From Trichinella spiralis (lineage: Eukaryota; Nematoda; Enoplea; Trichinellida; Trichinellidae): a stretch of 64,000 nt of DNA. Location: contig CM012953.1 of the NCBI GenBank assembly GCA_000181795.3, positions 398,267-462,266 on the forward strand. Direction: 5' to 3'. The notes below the pieces were generated by a model. It was given only the letters and a program-made list of their open reading frames with translations. It did not search any database and was not told the DNA's origin. Shown piece after piece: positions 47,181-59,819 of this stretch; positions within the stretch are counted from its first letter, which is position 1, and each line of letters opens with the position of its first letter. A program made the position numbers and the translations under genes.

Positions 47181-47465
47181 NNNNNNNNNNNNNNNNNNNN
47201 NNNNNNNNNNNNNNNNNNNNNNNNNNNNNNNNNNNNNNNNNNNNNNNNNNNNNNNNNNNNNNNNNNNNNNNNNNNNNNNNNNNNNNNNNNNNNNNNNNNN
47301 NNNNNNNNNNNNNNNNNNNNNNNNNNNNNNNNNNNNNNNNNNNNNNNNNNNNNNNNNNNNNNNNNNNNNNNNNNNNNNNNNNNNNNNNNNNNNNNNNNNN
47401 NNNNNNNNNNNNNNNNNNNNNNNNNNNNNNNNNNNNNNNNNNNNNNNNNNNNNNNNNNNNNNNNN
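47181..47465. other. assembly gap (285 N)
   Basis: A run of N characters that hides the right junction of the sequence inserted in the piggyBac element. Confidence 1.
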
Positions 47466-48321
47466 TAAATGGAATCGCGTCCTCACTACACGTCTAGTAG
47501 TTGCTGTAATTTGGTAGTTGCTGCCCCATGCACCTGTCAATAATTAAACGTTGAAATCCCAAACATTTAAAAAATTACAACATGAATATGGGTGGCATAG
47601 ACCTGAAGAATATGCTTTCTGTTCTATACCGCATCGAACACAAAAGTCGAAAATGGACCCGTCGCATTTTCTTTTGGATCATCAGCACTGCCATGACAAA
47701 TGCATGGCAACTGTATAAGAGGGACAGAAAAGAGATGCCTGGACCATGCACAGGCACATTGGACCTATTAAGCTTCACTTGCCAAGTTAGTCAGTCCTTG
47801 TGTCTTGTGAACAAGCCTATTGCAACTTCCAGAAGCCATTCTCGTGCGTCTTCTCCAACGCCACCCCTGGCGTCAAGACGATTGGGAAGACGACCAACTG
47901 ACGTCTCAAAAGAAGTAGCAAAGGACCAAACTAGCCACTGACCAAAAATCACTCAAACACTAAGAAGGTGCAGACTGTGCTCTAAGTTAGCCACGTGCCT
48001 GTGCAAAAAATGCAGTATTTGCCTATGCCTAAGTAGCAACAGAAACTGCTTTACAGAATTCCATAACTAAATAAATATTTCTCTGCCTATTACTGCATGA
48101 TTGCGTACATAAGAACAATAAACGTATGCACAATTAGTTATAGAAACGTGTACTCCTTTGAGGCCCAGTGTATCAATTTTGATACAGCTCTAAAAATGGC
48201 AATAATATTATTCAAACAATAAATCCTATTGGAAGTTTCATAAACACACCATAACATGTTTAAAACGCATATTTAAAAAAAGATTATTTCACAGAAAAAA
48301 TTGCTGGTCTGAAAGGGTTAA
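47466..48321 (+). mobile_element. piggyBac element, right half
   Basis: From about 47474 (ATCGCGTCCTC) the sequence follows the element at 882 to the end GGTCTGAAAGGG, with TTAA at 48318-48321. A subterminal palindrome lies at 48170-48185. It carries the transposase C-terminal fragment at 47582 and is the complement of the left half at 35035. Confidence 0.9.
47582..48070 (+). pseudogene. piggyBac transposase C-terminal fragment with one TGA
   Basis: MNMGGIDL, YRIEHKSRKW and the helix TNAWQLYKRD are followed in one frame by an arginine/serine-rich linker. A TGA at 47939-47941 stands where the copy at 1542 has TGG, and the Cys-rich C-terminal domain follows. It keeps the 14 bases missing from the copy near 1770. 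Confidence 0.85.
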
Positions 48322-49975
48322 AATTCATGTTAATTTTTTCTGGCACATCTGTTATTTAAAAAATACATGAATATATATATATATATATAGTAATATGAAT
48401 GCGCAAAATGAAATCACCAACATGGAGATTATTGATTAGTGATAGAATTAAAATATTTAATACGCATTCAATCCAAATTTTTTTTAATTTTTTTCACGCG
48501 TAAAATCACATCCACAGGCGGGCCACATACAGCCGGTTGCCCATGATTTGGACAGCTTTGATGCAAAAGATTACGACAAAACGATTTTGCATTGTTGCCA
48601 ATTTTGCAGTTCAATTTTTTAGTAATAAATTTACAAAAGCGTAGAGCTGTGAATGTTTTCATTTGATCAGCCTAGAATTGTAAGCATTTGATAAAAAGCA
48701 TGATTCAAATGACAACAGCTTCTTTTTACATCAAAAATTTTTAAATAAATAAAAAAATATATGATAGTGCACTGAAATTTTTAAAGCACTCCAAAAAACT
48801 GAAGAACAGCGTCCGTACTGCAAATATTTAAACAGCGAATATTAGGGATAATAATATGCATCACGTTAAAATATTACTTTTTCTATTTGCTATTTGCTTA
48901 TTTCTTCAATACAGATTATTGCATTGTTCAATAATAAAATTGCGTAATAATGCCACTCTAACAGGATAATAATAATAATAACAATAATAATAGTAATCAA
49001 CATTATTTTTTAAGAGTTACCTGATAATTTTATGTTGTGCTATCAAAAGTGTATATTTTTTTATTTAAAAATCTCAATTTTATGCTGCAAATTTAATTGC
49101 ATTGAGTAATTTGCAGCAACTTGTTTTAGTGTTGAAACAAATATACATACATCTTTGTTTAATAAGGATGATTATTACAAATTTTTAGTGGATAAACTGT
49201 ACAAAAAAGTAACCTTTAAAGATTTTGAAACACACATAAATATTAGCTTGCATTTTGAAACTAACAATAAAAATATTAATAATTTTGCCAACTGCAAAGT
49301 TTGAGAGTAACAGCGCAATATCACCATGATATAGAAAATAATGATTTTATTATTTTAAAAAATGGCAAATTATTCATTCAATCGTGAAGTTTCTTATTTA
49401 ATTTTCTTTTCATTATTTTATCTTATATAATACACAAATATATGAAATTAAGCATATCTGGAAAAATATGTTCATAGAAAAAACTAAAATTACCAAATGT
49501 CAACTTTATTTTTTATGTATTTTTAATCATAATACTTCAGTTATGAAATGAAACTGTGATTTATTTTAAAAGTTTTTTCAGCTAAAGATCAAGGATTGAA
49601 ATTTCTTATAATTAGCTGTTTCAAAAATAATTATAAATATTTACATATTATTCAGTATCATTTTTATTTGATAATAAATCTAATAAAAAATACCTTGCTA
49701 ATACTATCTCAATGTTAAATTGGGGCACTGTGAGAGAGCAGAAAGCCAGTACCGCAGAAAATTTAGCTTCTGGTTGACGTTTCATTCTTACGACATTTAT
49801 TTAACAACTTTTTTTGAATAGATGACATATATGACTGAATTGACAATGGTATATTTGTACAGAAGGTTTAATTGTTCAAATTAATCATTCTATACAAATT
49901 TAAATAAATAATGATTACATATATATATTCATATTCACATATTAATATTCAGAAAAAAATCAGCAAAAAGGTTTA
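48322..49975. other. intergenic, no gene recognised
   Basis: AT-rich, with an (AT)n tract at 48371-48389. The minus-strand region 48525-48560 shares AGCTGTCCAA...TGTGGCCCGC with 33594. Nothing else is seen. Confidence 0.45.
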
Positions 49976-52900
49976 ATGGGGCATTTTAAAGTCATTAAAA
50001 TTAATATTGCTTTACTTTTTGCAATAATTTTGCTTCAATTCATCTCTAATGCAAGCTCAGCTCCAAAACCATTTCACAAGCCAGTAAGCAAAACATGATA
50101 AGTATACCATGCATGAATTATACATTATGATACATAAGTATATATTGCATATTAGAGAATTGCATTTATAGAAAAATTTAAACTGATACATTTGTTGAAA
50201 AATAAATTTCATTTTTACTGCAATAATAAAATAATCAGAATAGTTTATAAATGCCATTTTTTTATTTATAAACATTGAAAAAAGAATGAACATTAGCAGT
50301 AATTCTAAACTGAATTTTAGAAAAAAGAACGTATGCCAATTGCAGTTAAAGAACATTTGAAAAAATTAATGGTAAGCAATAATTTTATTTTGTATTATTC
50401 TATTGGTAGAAGAATAAATTTGATTAACGTTTTATAAATAAAATTATATCCCAAAATAAAGAATGCAATAAAATATTTCAGCATTTGATTGAAAAATGTC
50501 TGATGGTCTCATAACAATTTTAAGTAAATTTTTAATTACTGAATGTTACCTTTTCGATTAGATCAAAAATTATCGAATACAATTTCTGAACTTCATTGCA
50601 AAAAAACAAAAAGGCACAGAACATTAGCGCGGATCATCCTTTCCCGCAATTTCAAAATTTTTCATTTTATTTTGCTATATTTTATTAATATACTGCATTT
50701 ACATTCCGTACATTAATTTATTTTAGGAAAACAAAATTGTTCAACGATCAGTACGTGATGACGAAGATGTAAGATTTTGAAACTTTAGTGTTTATACTTT
50801 CATAGTGATCAGCTTTTTAAAGCTAGTCTAATAAAATATGAAATTACAATTATTTTTATTAATGCTTTATTATTTTAATGCTCCTTTTGTATAATATTCA
50901 TGAAGATTCAAAATATGAAAACCTAGGGTAATACTTACATTGAAGTGAATAAATTAAAGATAAAAACATCTAATAATTAATTTCATACATTATCATCATA
51001 AATTATAAATAACACAATGCAAAGCATTAGTATATTATTAAATTCATTTCATATTAAATTTTGAATTCATAAATAACAATTTAAAAGTTTAAACTGAAAT
51101 TTTAACAATCATTTCTGCCCATCAAGTTTTTTATATAAAATGTGTAATTTCTGTGTGCTTAAAGTATAATTTTGCTCATAATGTACTTGCAGGTAAAATA
51201 AAAATGATTATTAAAGTTATCATGCATATTATGTTCTAACAAAAATAATTTTATTTTTAGGATATTGTAGCGGAAACGAAACAAGTGCTACAAGTAATAC
51301 AATATTATCATGTTTCGCTTCTTTTTATTTTTCTTTTATTAATTAAAGATTTGCATTATTTAAAATTTATATTCAAAGTGGATTTGGAAAAATTAGTATT
51401 ATTCTTATATTAAGCATTTTATGTTTTTGAGAAAATAACAACATGGCAACTATTTGCAGTTCATTGTTAAAAAAGAAAATGTTTTTTCTATGCAGAATTT
51501 TATGAATTACTGCAAAAATGAAAAATTTTTTATTATAAATTAGCCAACATCACATATATTAGTGAACAATATAGAAATATGAATTATAAGTATATAATAA
51601 TTTAATTAAGTTAGAACTTGATACTGAAAAAGAAAAATTTTGAAAAATTGCATTATTACAAAATTTTATGAGTTACATAACTATTTAAAATGCATAAATT
51701 TTATGATTTGTAACTTTTCGCTTGATATGAATTTGAAAAATTTTTTTCAGTTTTGTTTTACCGAAAAAACTATTTTTTTCAGAAAAGCCACGATTCATTT
51801 CATCATTTGGAAGTTACAATTCAAAAATTGGAAGAGAAACTTGAAATCGAAGTATAGTACAGCATTTTAGAAATTATTCCTTTATTTATTCTTATTACAC
51901 TTTAAGGAAATTTTAGAAACATAAAATTACAATTTACCAGTATATCAATAATTTTTGTTTCATAATGAGGTAATAGGCTATTTATTTTTGAATTAAACGC
52001 TTTTTGTTCAATTGCTTAAAGCAATATTATTAAGCAAACATATTTGTAAATAGCACTAATCTAAAATCTCCAGTTTTGAATCTTATTTGTTCTCAAGAGC
52101 TGTTACTTTGTGTTTTCAATAGGTCGACTTATGTGTAATTTACATACTGTTTACAATAATATTTGATACTGCAAAAATATTATGCAGATGTTATGCAAAT
52201 ATACTAACTAAAACCGCAAAAATAATAAATTTATCGCCGCATTAGTTAAATATTTTTCATGTAGGATATTAGAAGAAAAAGGACAATTTAAAATTTCTCT
52301 TTCTCTTCTACGCACACCACAAAATTTCAATGATACACTCAATATCACTTCCTAAGATGATCTTATCTTTAATAATCATTAAACTTATTTTGCTTATTCA
52401 TTTTGCTTTATGTTTTATATGTAAATTAATTCGCATTTATTTCAGGAAATGTTATATGATCCATGGGACAAAAAAGACACCGTAAGTTTGCTACTGCAGT
52501 TGAATATATTGAAAACTTTTTCTTCAATGTAAAATAATAAGTGACAAGTTAACTATAAATATAAAATGTTATTAGCATATTATTACACTAGCTTTACCTG
52601 CAATTTTTATTTATAAATACCCAATTTTATAAATAATAGCTTAAATTATTTTATTGTTTTTGCTTTTTATAAATAAAATAATTTTTTTGATGATATGTTA
52701 ATGTTTAAAATTCTTTTTAGAGTGCAAAAAGATTGGCCTTGGAATTTCTTATTCGTGTGGCCAAGCAGTTTCAAGAGGTAATCATTTCTGTCTACTATTA
52801 ACTTTGATTGCAATTAGCAAAGCACATTATTATTGATAGTATCAAAAATATTATTCAAAAAAATGTATCTTCTTACTTGACATTATTATTACTTGAAAAT

Positions 52901-54031
52901 ATTTTTATTTCTAAAATTGAATTTACTCTTTTTATAATAAATAAATTCAACTAATATTTTAGACAATTTTAATTTTTTATTAACAGTAACAAAAGCATGT
53001 TTCTTTTTAGGAACTGTTAACTGAAACGGGCATGATGGCAGTAAGTTATATTCTTTGCATCATTAAAATAATTAAACAAGAATGTATAAATTTAAAATAG
53101 GTAAATCATTTCCAACTATTTTCCGAAATGTCTATTTTAATACGGTAATGATAAAATTATAATCGCAACACCAAAACTTTATTTAACACAGTAATAATAA
53201 TAGTGAACAGTTCGTATCACTTGTGATCGACTGATTATTGCCATGTTTATTGTTGCTTGAGTATATGTATATTAAACAAATAATAATTCAAAAAAAAAGA
53301 TTTTATTTAATTTCAATTACACTGATCATACCACGTACATTACGTTGAAACGATTTTCATAAAAGTCTATCTGAAATTTGCATATAAATTTATTTCATAA
53401 TGTTCAGTTTTATTGTTACAATTTTAGGGCATTCAACGGCAAAGAAAAAAATGTTACGTGAAATACTACATACTGGACGAATACTGTGCTGTAAGAAGTT
53501 TATCTTGAAATTTTTTGTAAAATCAACCAATTGATATTTTAAAAAGTTTTTTTTTAATTTATTAATTTTATTTCTTACCATAGAATATTGTTATTGAAAA
53601 TATGATGAATTTCAGACTAGAAAAGATGATGATAAGTTATTGCTGAAAATTGAACGTAAATTCTACAAATGTCAATCCCACTGCAAATCTACCACAAAAG
53701 TGGAAAACTTTTACACTAAAGATTTGTGCGTCCTTAAATGCTTCGAAAAGGTGATGAACAAAAGTTCAGCTAGAAATGTGTCAAAAATTTATTTTAATTT
53801 TTGCATATTATTTTTAATAAATTGTTTTCTCAAATTCCACATGAATAATTTTCAGTTAAATATTTTTTGTTTGTTAACTGTGCTGTTTGTTTCAACTTGA
53901 TCCATGTTTTACAGAGGCTAGACAAATTGGCGGAAAAATTGGGTGTGCCATTCGATGAAGCAAAAGTGAATGCAGCGGTAAACAAACTTGAAACTCTCGA
54001 TCAATCAGCACTACCGTTTACTTCAATTTGA
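49976..54031 (+). CDS. unrecognised secreted protein gene, eleven short phase-0 exons (micro-exon-like)
   Basis: Exons: 49976-50083 (108 nt), 50321-50371 (51), 50727-50768 (42), 51261-51293 (33), 51783-51851 (69), 52446-52481 (36), 52721-52777 (57), 53011-53040 (30), 53428-53490 (63), 53616-53750 (135) and 53915-54031 (117). Each has a TTTAG- or TTCAG-type acceptor (the last is TTTACAG) and a GT donor. Every length is a multiple of three and every intron is phase 0. The product is 246 residues. It has a hydrophobic signal peptide (about 1-28, cleavage near ASSA-PKP), a charged helical middle with few cysteines, and a C-terminal module with six Cys spaced C-x10-C-x19-C-x3-C-x14-C-x3-C. I know no matching family. 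Skipping any internal exon keeps the frame. Exon 5 (51783) is the least certain because its GTATAG donor is weaker. Confidence 0.7.
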
Positions 54032-54472
54032 TGAATCTAAGAATTTTGAATTATGAATGGATTTATGTATGATAAATTTAAGAAAAGCATTTAATAAATC
54101 TATGTTCAAAAGAAATTTTTCAATAACAAATATATTTATTGCATTATTTTTCTGATTTCAATTCACACAACAATTACAACTCATTCAATATTCACTAATT
54201 GTACTATATATATTTTTTTTCTTGATTTAATGTTCAACTTTAAACAAGCAAAACAAATGCATGAATTCTAAGCACATACAGAGTGAGTCAATTGAAAAAA
54301 AATCAGTCAACTTTACAACTACAAGTGAACAGAATTAAACTGTATGCATAACAAAGAAGTGTGGAAGAAAAAACTATCTATCATACAACAAAAATGTAAT
54401 AACAAAATAATTTACATACACAATCAACATGGAAATATTTTTTAAAATTTGAAAAAACAAACAACAGATTAT
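54032..54472. other. intergenic between convergent genes
   Basis: AT-rich 3' flanks of the secreted-protein gene and the SAS-4 homolog; AATAAAT at 54094 may be the polyadenylation signal of the former. Confidence 0.4.
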
Positions 54473-57400
54473 TCACTGTTTCGGTAGAATTTCATCACGA
54501 ATTACTTTGCCATTTTTGTCTTTCACTCGAACACGCCCCGAAGCGTAACGTGTCTCTTCCGTCCCATCGGAATATTTGAATTTCACATCACCACATGGAA
54601 ATTCTCTTCTCTACGATTAAAAAAAGAATATTATTAAAAATAAATATTTCATTTCATTATGAATAAAAAAATAACCAGATAATCTTTGTGTCGAACTTCT
54701 TTGCTTCCGTCTACAAAATGTACCACCTCAGTACCGTCAGCAGCTCTTTCCACTGTAGTGCCGTCTTGGAATATTTTTGTCTGTCGACCGTCAGGATAAA
54801 TTGTTGCCCGGGCTTCATTCGGTATTTCGATATCAATACGACTGTCCGGATAATGGACTTCCACACGCCCGTCTTTGTATTTCAGCTTAATAATACCAGA
54901 AGGTTCTCGAACTTGCACAATTCCTTTCGATCCAAAATGATATACCTTTATAAAATAATAATAAAATTCAAAAAGTAATAATAGCAATAATTACAAATCA
55001 CTCACTTCAGATCCATCCGCCAAAAATCTTCTCGAATCACCATTACAATAATGATATGTAACTCGTTCACCATCGGCGCTCAGTTCTTGTATAGTACCAT
55101 TTCCATAAATAACTTCAACTGAACCGTCTTGTCGGATACGTTCAAAAGTCTAAATTTCCATTCAACAGAACAATAATAATAATAAATTATTTAAAATTTT
55201 TCAAAAAAGAAAAAAAAATATATATACCGCTTGGGGTGGGGATTTTCCAAGAAATCCTTGATCTATGAACTGCGACACTTGTTCACGACTATTCAAAGGA
55301 CAATTATCATTTTTGTGCACATGATGCACCACCGTAGCAAATGGCAGATGCTGCTGTTTGACTGTTGTCGTTGGTGACAAATCCGTCTGTATAGCTCGGT
55401 CTTCGGTACGGCTGAACTGAGGCTCATCTTCGGGAATCAAAAATCGCACAGTTTTCTCTTTTTCCTTATTATTCGACTTTTTCAAAGATGAATTTTTCTC
55501 CAACGGACCACCTCCTTTGGGTACCATTTTCACCGAACAAGGGAAACTTCCGGCAACAGTAGAAGAAGATGGCGCTTTGGAAATTCCACCTTGAAATTTT
55601 GACACCTTCAAACGCATCTGAGTATTTTCACGATCCAAGCGACTGTTCAACTCTTCAAGGGTGTGGCATCTCTCTTTCAGTGTTTGCAATTCATCTTTGG
55701 CTGCGGTCAATTCGGATTCCAAAATACGAATACGGCCACGCAGTCCACTTGCACGAGCTTCTTTATCACAAATCTCGTTTTGCAAATCAGTAATCTAACA
55801 AACAACAATTCATTATTACTATTCAATCAATCAATGACTTTCATATCAATCACTTGTAATCGTAAAATATTTGTAACATCATCGCCTTTTTTGGCAGAAG
55901 TAGCCAACTGTTGTCGAAGATATTTACGTTCGTTGCTATAAAATTAATTATAAAGTAAAAAAAAACAAATAAACTTCAGAATTTTCCAAATTTAATTACT
56001 CAATGCTTTTAAAGTGTTCTTGCTTTTCCTTGTCAAAGTCTTCCATTTGCTTTTGCAAATCTCTTTTCGCTGCTTCAAGTGCATTAGTATCCTGCAAAAC
56101 AGCATAAAATGCATGTAAACGTAGAAAAATTAAATTTTTTAAATTCTTTCAAAAAAACAATACCTTAGCCAATTTCGCTTGAACACGCTCAATACCTTTA
56201 GCGTCACCTTCTAGTTGAGTGATCATTTTTTCCAATCGCTTTTGCATTTCGGAACTTTGACTGACGCTTGATGATGTCGAAAGAGTGGAAGTATCGTGCA
56301 CACCTTTGAATGCTTCTTCACGAACAGTAGGAGCCTATCATGTATAAAATTGCAAAACTGCTTCACATTGCATTTTTGGAATTTCGTATCATTAAAAAAA
56401 TGAAGCTATTTTCTACCAATCAAAAATAAATTTATTTCTATTTATTTACTAATACCAATGCAAATAGTTAGTTATCTTTGATCAAATGCTTCAAATTAAA
56501 AATACTCATTGCTAGTAGTGTTTAACTTACATCATGTCGCAAAGCTGGACCTGCTGAAGCTACAGCAGAAAATTTTCTTCCAGGTCGGTTTAACATTTCA
56601 AAAACTGAAGTGGCAACCGACTGGTCATTCGATGTGTAGCCATTGTTCGCATCTAGAATCACTCCATTAATCAACAATTTATTCAAGACAGTCATGCAAC
56701 ATACCAACTCTGGGTGTTATGCTGTCTACGGTGGCAGTCAGTGGTGGAACGATTTCCGCTTTGGAAGTGGGTATTACAAAATCCGGAGATGTTGAATGTG
56801 TATGTTCATCATTTGAAACTGGCTTTCCATCGACACTAATTACCGCTGGAGAATCAGAGTGCAATTTCGCCGCAACGTTCGTAGTATGTGCTTAAAAACA
56901 ATAATGAATTAAAACTGCTTAACTATTCATTCACAACTAACCTGAATCTCCAATTTCTGGACTTGAAAAGTTGCACTGAAATAGAAAAAAAAAGAACTTA
57001 AAAGTAACAAACATAATACATTCATACAAAAATGTTTTATTTCACGAATCCCCCACATATGCTTTCTAAATTCATCTTTCATATGAAAAAATATGAAAAT
57101 GGAGATAAACAATTCAAGCGACAACTGAACACATCCAAAGTAAATTATCATTAAAAAACATACTTGAATAAAAAATAAGATGCTAGCCAACGCCAGAACA
57201 GTTTTAGAAAATACCAACTTTAACTAACTGTTATCGCAAACAAAATTTTTATTCCATATTTAATCATAACTACAAAGTTAACATATTTTAAAAAATCAAC
57301 TTTGTGTCATTAAAAAATATTTTAGTTTCAATAAAAATCATATATATTTTTTCACATAAAATGGAAAATTAATTCTGCCTTCAAAATTAAATGCACACAA

Positions 57401-58022
57401 AAATTATCTTAATTTAAAATCACTTACAACAGCATTCAACAGTCGTTGGTAAGATTCGGTATCGTTTAGCGAAAGTTCTTGTGCAAACTTTTCAAAGATT
57501 TCAAAATGACGCATTTCCATATTTTCAATCTGAAACTCCGCAAATCTTAACATAAACTGAATAACTGAAAATAAGAACTGTCCATCATACTTCGCTTCTT
57601 TGACTATAGTTAAAGCGACTGCTGTCAGCACTCAGTGACTGATTTTGCTGAATATTCAAATTTAACGACAAAGCTTCATCTACAAACATAACAAGTGAAT
57701 ATTCAACGAGTAAAATAAAAAATGAACTTTACAACACAAGTAACATATTAGTGGGAAAAAAAACAAAATATTTTTTAGCGAATATAAATAAAACAAAATT
57801 CGTGATAAATAAAATACCTTGATTGTGTTTGTTGCTCTGATGATTTGGTAAATTCTTAGGACTGCTCCTATCTGCACAAACTTCTGGTGATCGGCTCATT
57901 TCACGTGCCTTTTTATCAGATAAATGTGCCTTCTTGGTGTTTGCTTTGTTATATTCAATTTTGCTATACTTCAAGTGACCTTGTCCTTTTTTTAAATAAG
58001 GAAACTTCGGTCGACTGGACAT
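54473..58022 (-). CDS. sas-4: SAS-4 / CENPJ (CPAP) centriole assembly protein, 13 exons
   Basis: Exons 58022-57818, 57679-57632, 57564-57428, 56975-56942, 56890-56705, 56652-56531, 56334-56164, 56091-56000, 55935-55854, 55794-55228, 55149-55006, 54945-54676 and 54610-54473 are all phase-consistent and give 731 residues. Residues 6-20 (KFPYLKKGQGHLKYS) resemble the KRPFLKKGEG-type element near the tubulin-binding region of CPAP. Exons 7-10 form a coiled coil (DLQKQMEDFDKEKQEHF, LKERCHTLEELNSRLDREN). The last three exons are the TCP10/G-box beta repeat (DGSVEVIYGNGT, YPDGRQTKIFQDGT, HKDY), which binds the STIL/SAS-5 partner. The protein builds centriole walls. The N-terminal start could also be Met at 58076. 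Confidence 0.92.
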
Positions 58023-59381
58023 AACTTCATTAAAGCCGCGCAATACAGTACAAAAATACCGTATAAAAAAACGCAAGTTTGTTGATTTAATATATGCAAC
58101 TTTCAGCTTGATGATAATCGTAGATGTTTTTTAAGAAAAAAATACTTTAAAAACTTTTAAAATTTTACTTTTTTAATTCGTTCACAGATCTTTTAAAAAA
58201 TATTTTCAATCTACAGTACCCTACTTTTTGTCAATCAACAATTTTTATTCTTCAGAATTAAAAGATCCTGTTATGTGCTTGGTATAAATTAAATTTTAAA
58301 ACTTATAAAATAAAAATTTGAATTTATTTTAAATTATTTCAAAGTTAATTTCAAATAAACTATAAACAACAATCATGTAGTTATAAAAAATATTGTGTAA
58401 GATATCATTGAAACATTGGTAAAAAATATTCAACAAAATTTGCAACGGGACGAAAGCAACATCAAAATGTTGCATAATATTTATTTCACTTTGGAATAAA
58501 GCAACAATCTTGTTTTATTTTCGAATTTTACAAACACTTTCTTACCATGCACACATGTACCTGCAGTGTACTTTTCGAATAATCAATAGCGAACTTGCTG
58601 CACATGGGGATATACATTAGTGTATTTAATAAACAAAGCCTGGGGATTAGCCTCCAGCCAGAAACCAACTATTCAGCAATTATCTGATGTTTCAATGCAC
58701 TCTTCAGACAATAAATAGCGTGTAATAATAATACATTTTCAGCATCAAATCTCTTCGGATGATCTATATGACCCAACTGCCCTAATTTGTCATGTATTTT
58801 TACGCTTGTGCTTTACTTTATTGATCGAATCTGATTGTTTTAAATGGGACTGGAAACTGAGTCAATGCTACTAATAATGCAGACAATTATTAATATTAAT
58901 GACAGGTGGAATTCTGACCTAATTTTTCAAAAAAGTGTACGTCAGTTTTCAGTTTGGAAAATTGGGTCGACTGAATTTTCATGCAGATGACAAATTTTAA
59001 GTTTCGAAATTTTAATCTCATTCTTAATAATTAAATGCTAATAGTAGGATGATCAAACCACTGCATTCCATGAGAGAAATAATGCTTGAACATTTACAAA
59101 GGTAAAAGTGATGCTGAATGTCCTCAATGTCAATAACACAAAATACAAAAAAAAGAATCTCAAAACGAAATATTGGAATACAAATTTCTTAATTTATATT
59201 TTTAGTAAAAAATAACTCAATTTTGCCCATTTTCAAAATTAACATTCAATTCTTGCTCTTGGTGCAGTTTTCGAAGTAAGAATTACCTATACGTATTCAA
59301 CACAATTCACTGATTTATTAATTTTACAATTTTTTGAATGTTAATCAAATAACTCTTTTTATTCAAACAAAAATGTATTAT
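58023..59381. other. intergenic, no feature recognised
   Basis: AT-rich; upstream of the SAS-4 gene and downstream of histone H4. Confidence 0.45.
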
Positions 59382-59397
59382 GGCCCTGGAAAGGGCC
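59382..59397 (-). terminator. histone 3' stem-loop of H4
   Basis: Minus strand GGCCCTTTCCAGGGCC: a 6-bp stem with a four-base loop, 42 bases after the H4 stop. It is the binding site of stem-loop binding protein, which directs cleavage without polyadenylation. Confidence 0.93.
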
Positions 59398-59439
59398 GTT
59401 GGGTTTAAAAATTAAAAGTAAAAAATTAATGACGAAGAG

Positions 59440-59760
<321 letters not shown>

Positions 59761-59810
59761 TCACTCGTCAACCGCAAAACTAAAATGTGACGAGCGACTC
59801 TTAGTGAGCT

Positions 59811-59819
59811 GCTTTTATA
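59811..59819 (-). promoter_or_regulatory. TATA box of H4
   Basis: Minus-strand TATAAAAGC, about 60 bases upstream of the H4 ATG at 59751. Confidence 0.75.

Noticed and set aside
47144-47540. Open frames on both strands across 47181-47465
   Set aside because: They consist almost entirely of N characters.
50490-50515. Possible extra phase-0 exon HLIEKCLM in the secreted-protein gene
   Set aside because: The acceptor is fair but the donor would be GTCTCA, which is poor; left out for lack of support.
57404-57631. Continuous minus-strand frame reading through the SAS-4 intron 2
   Set aside because: Codon phase from exons A and B requires splicing at 57632/57564; the intron then has a normal 67-base length.
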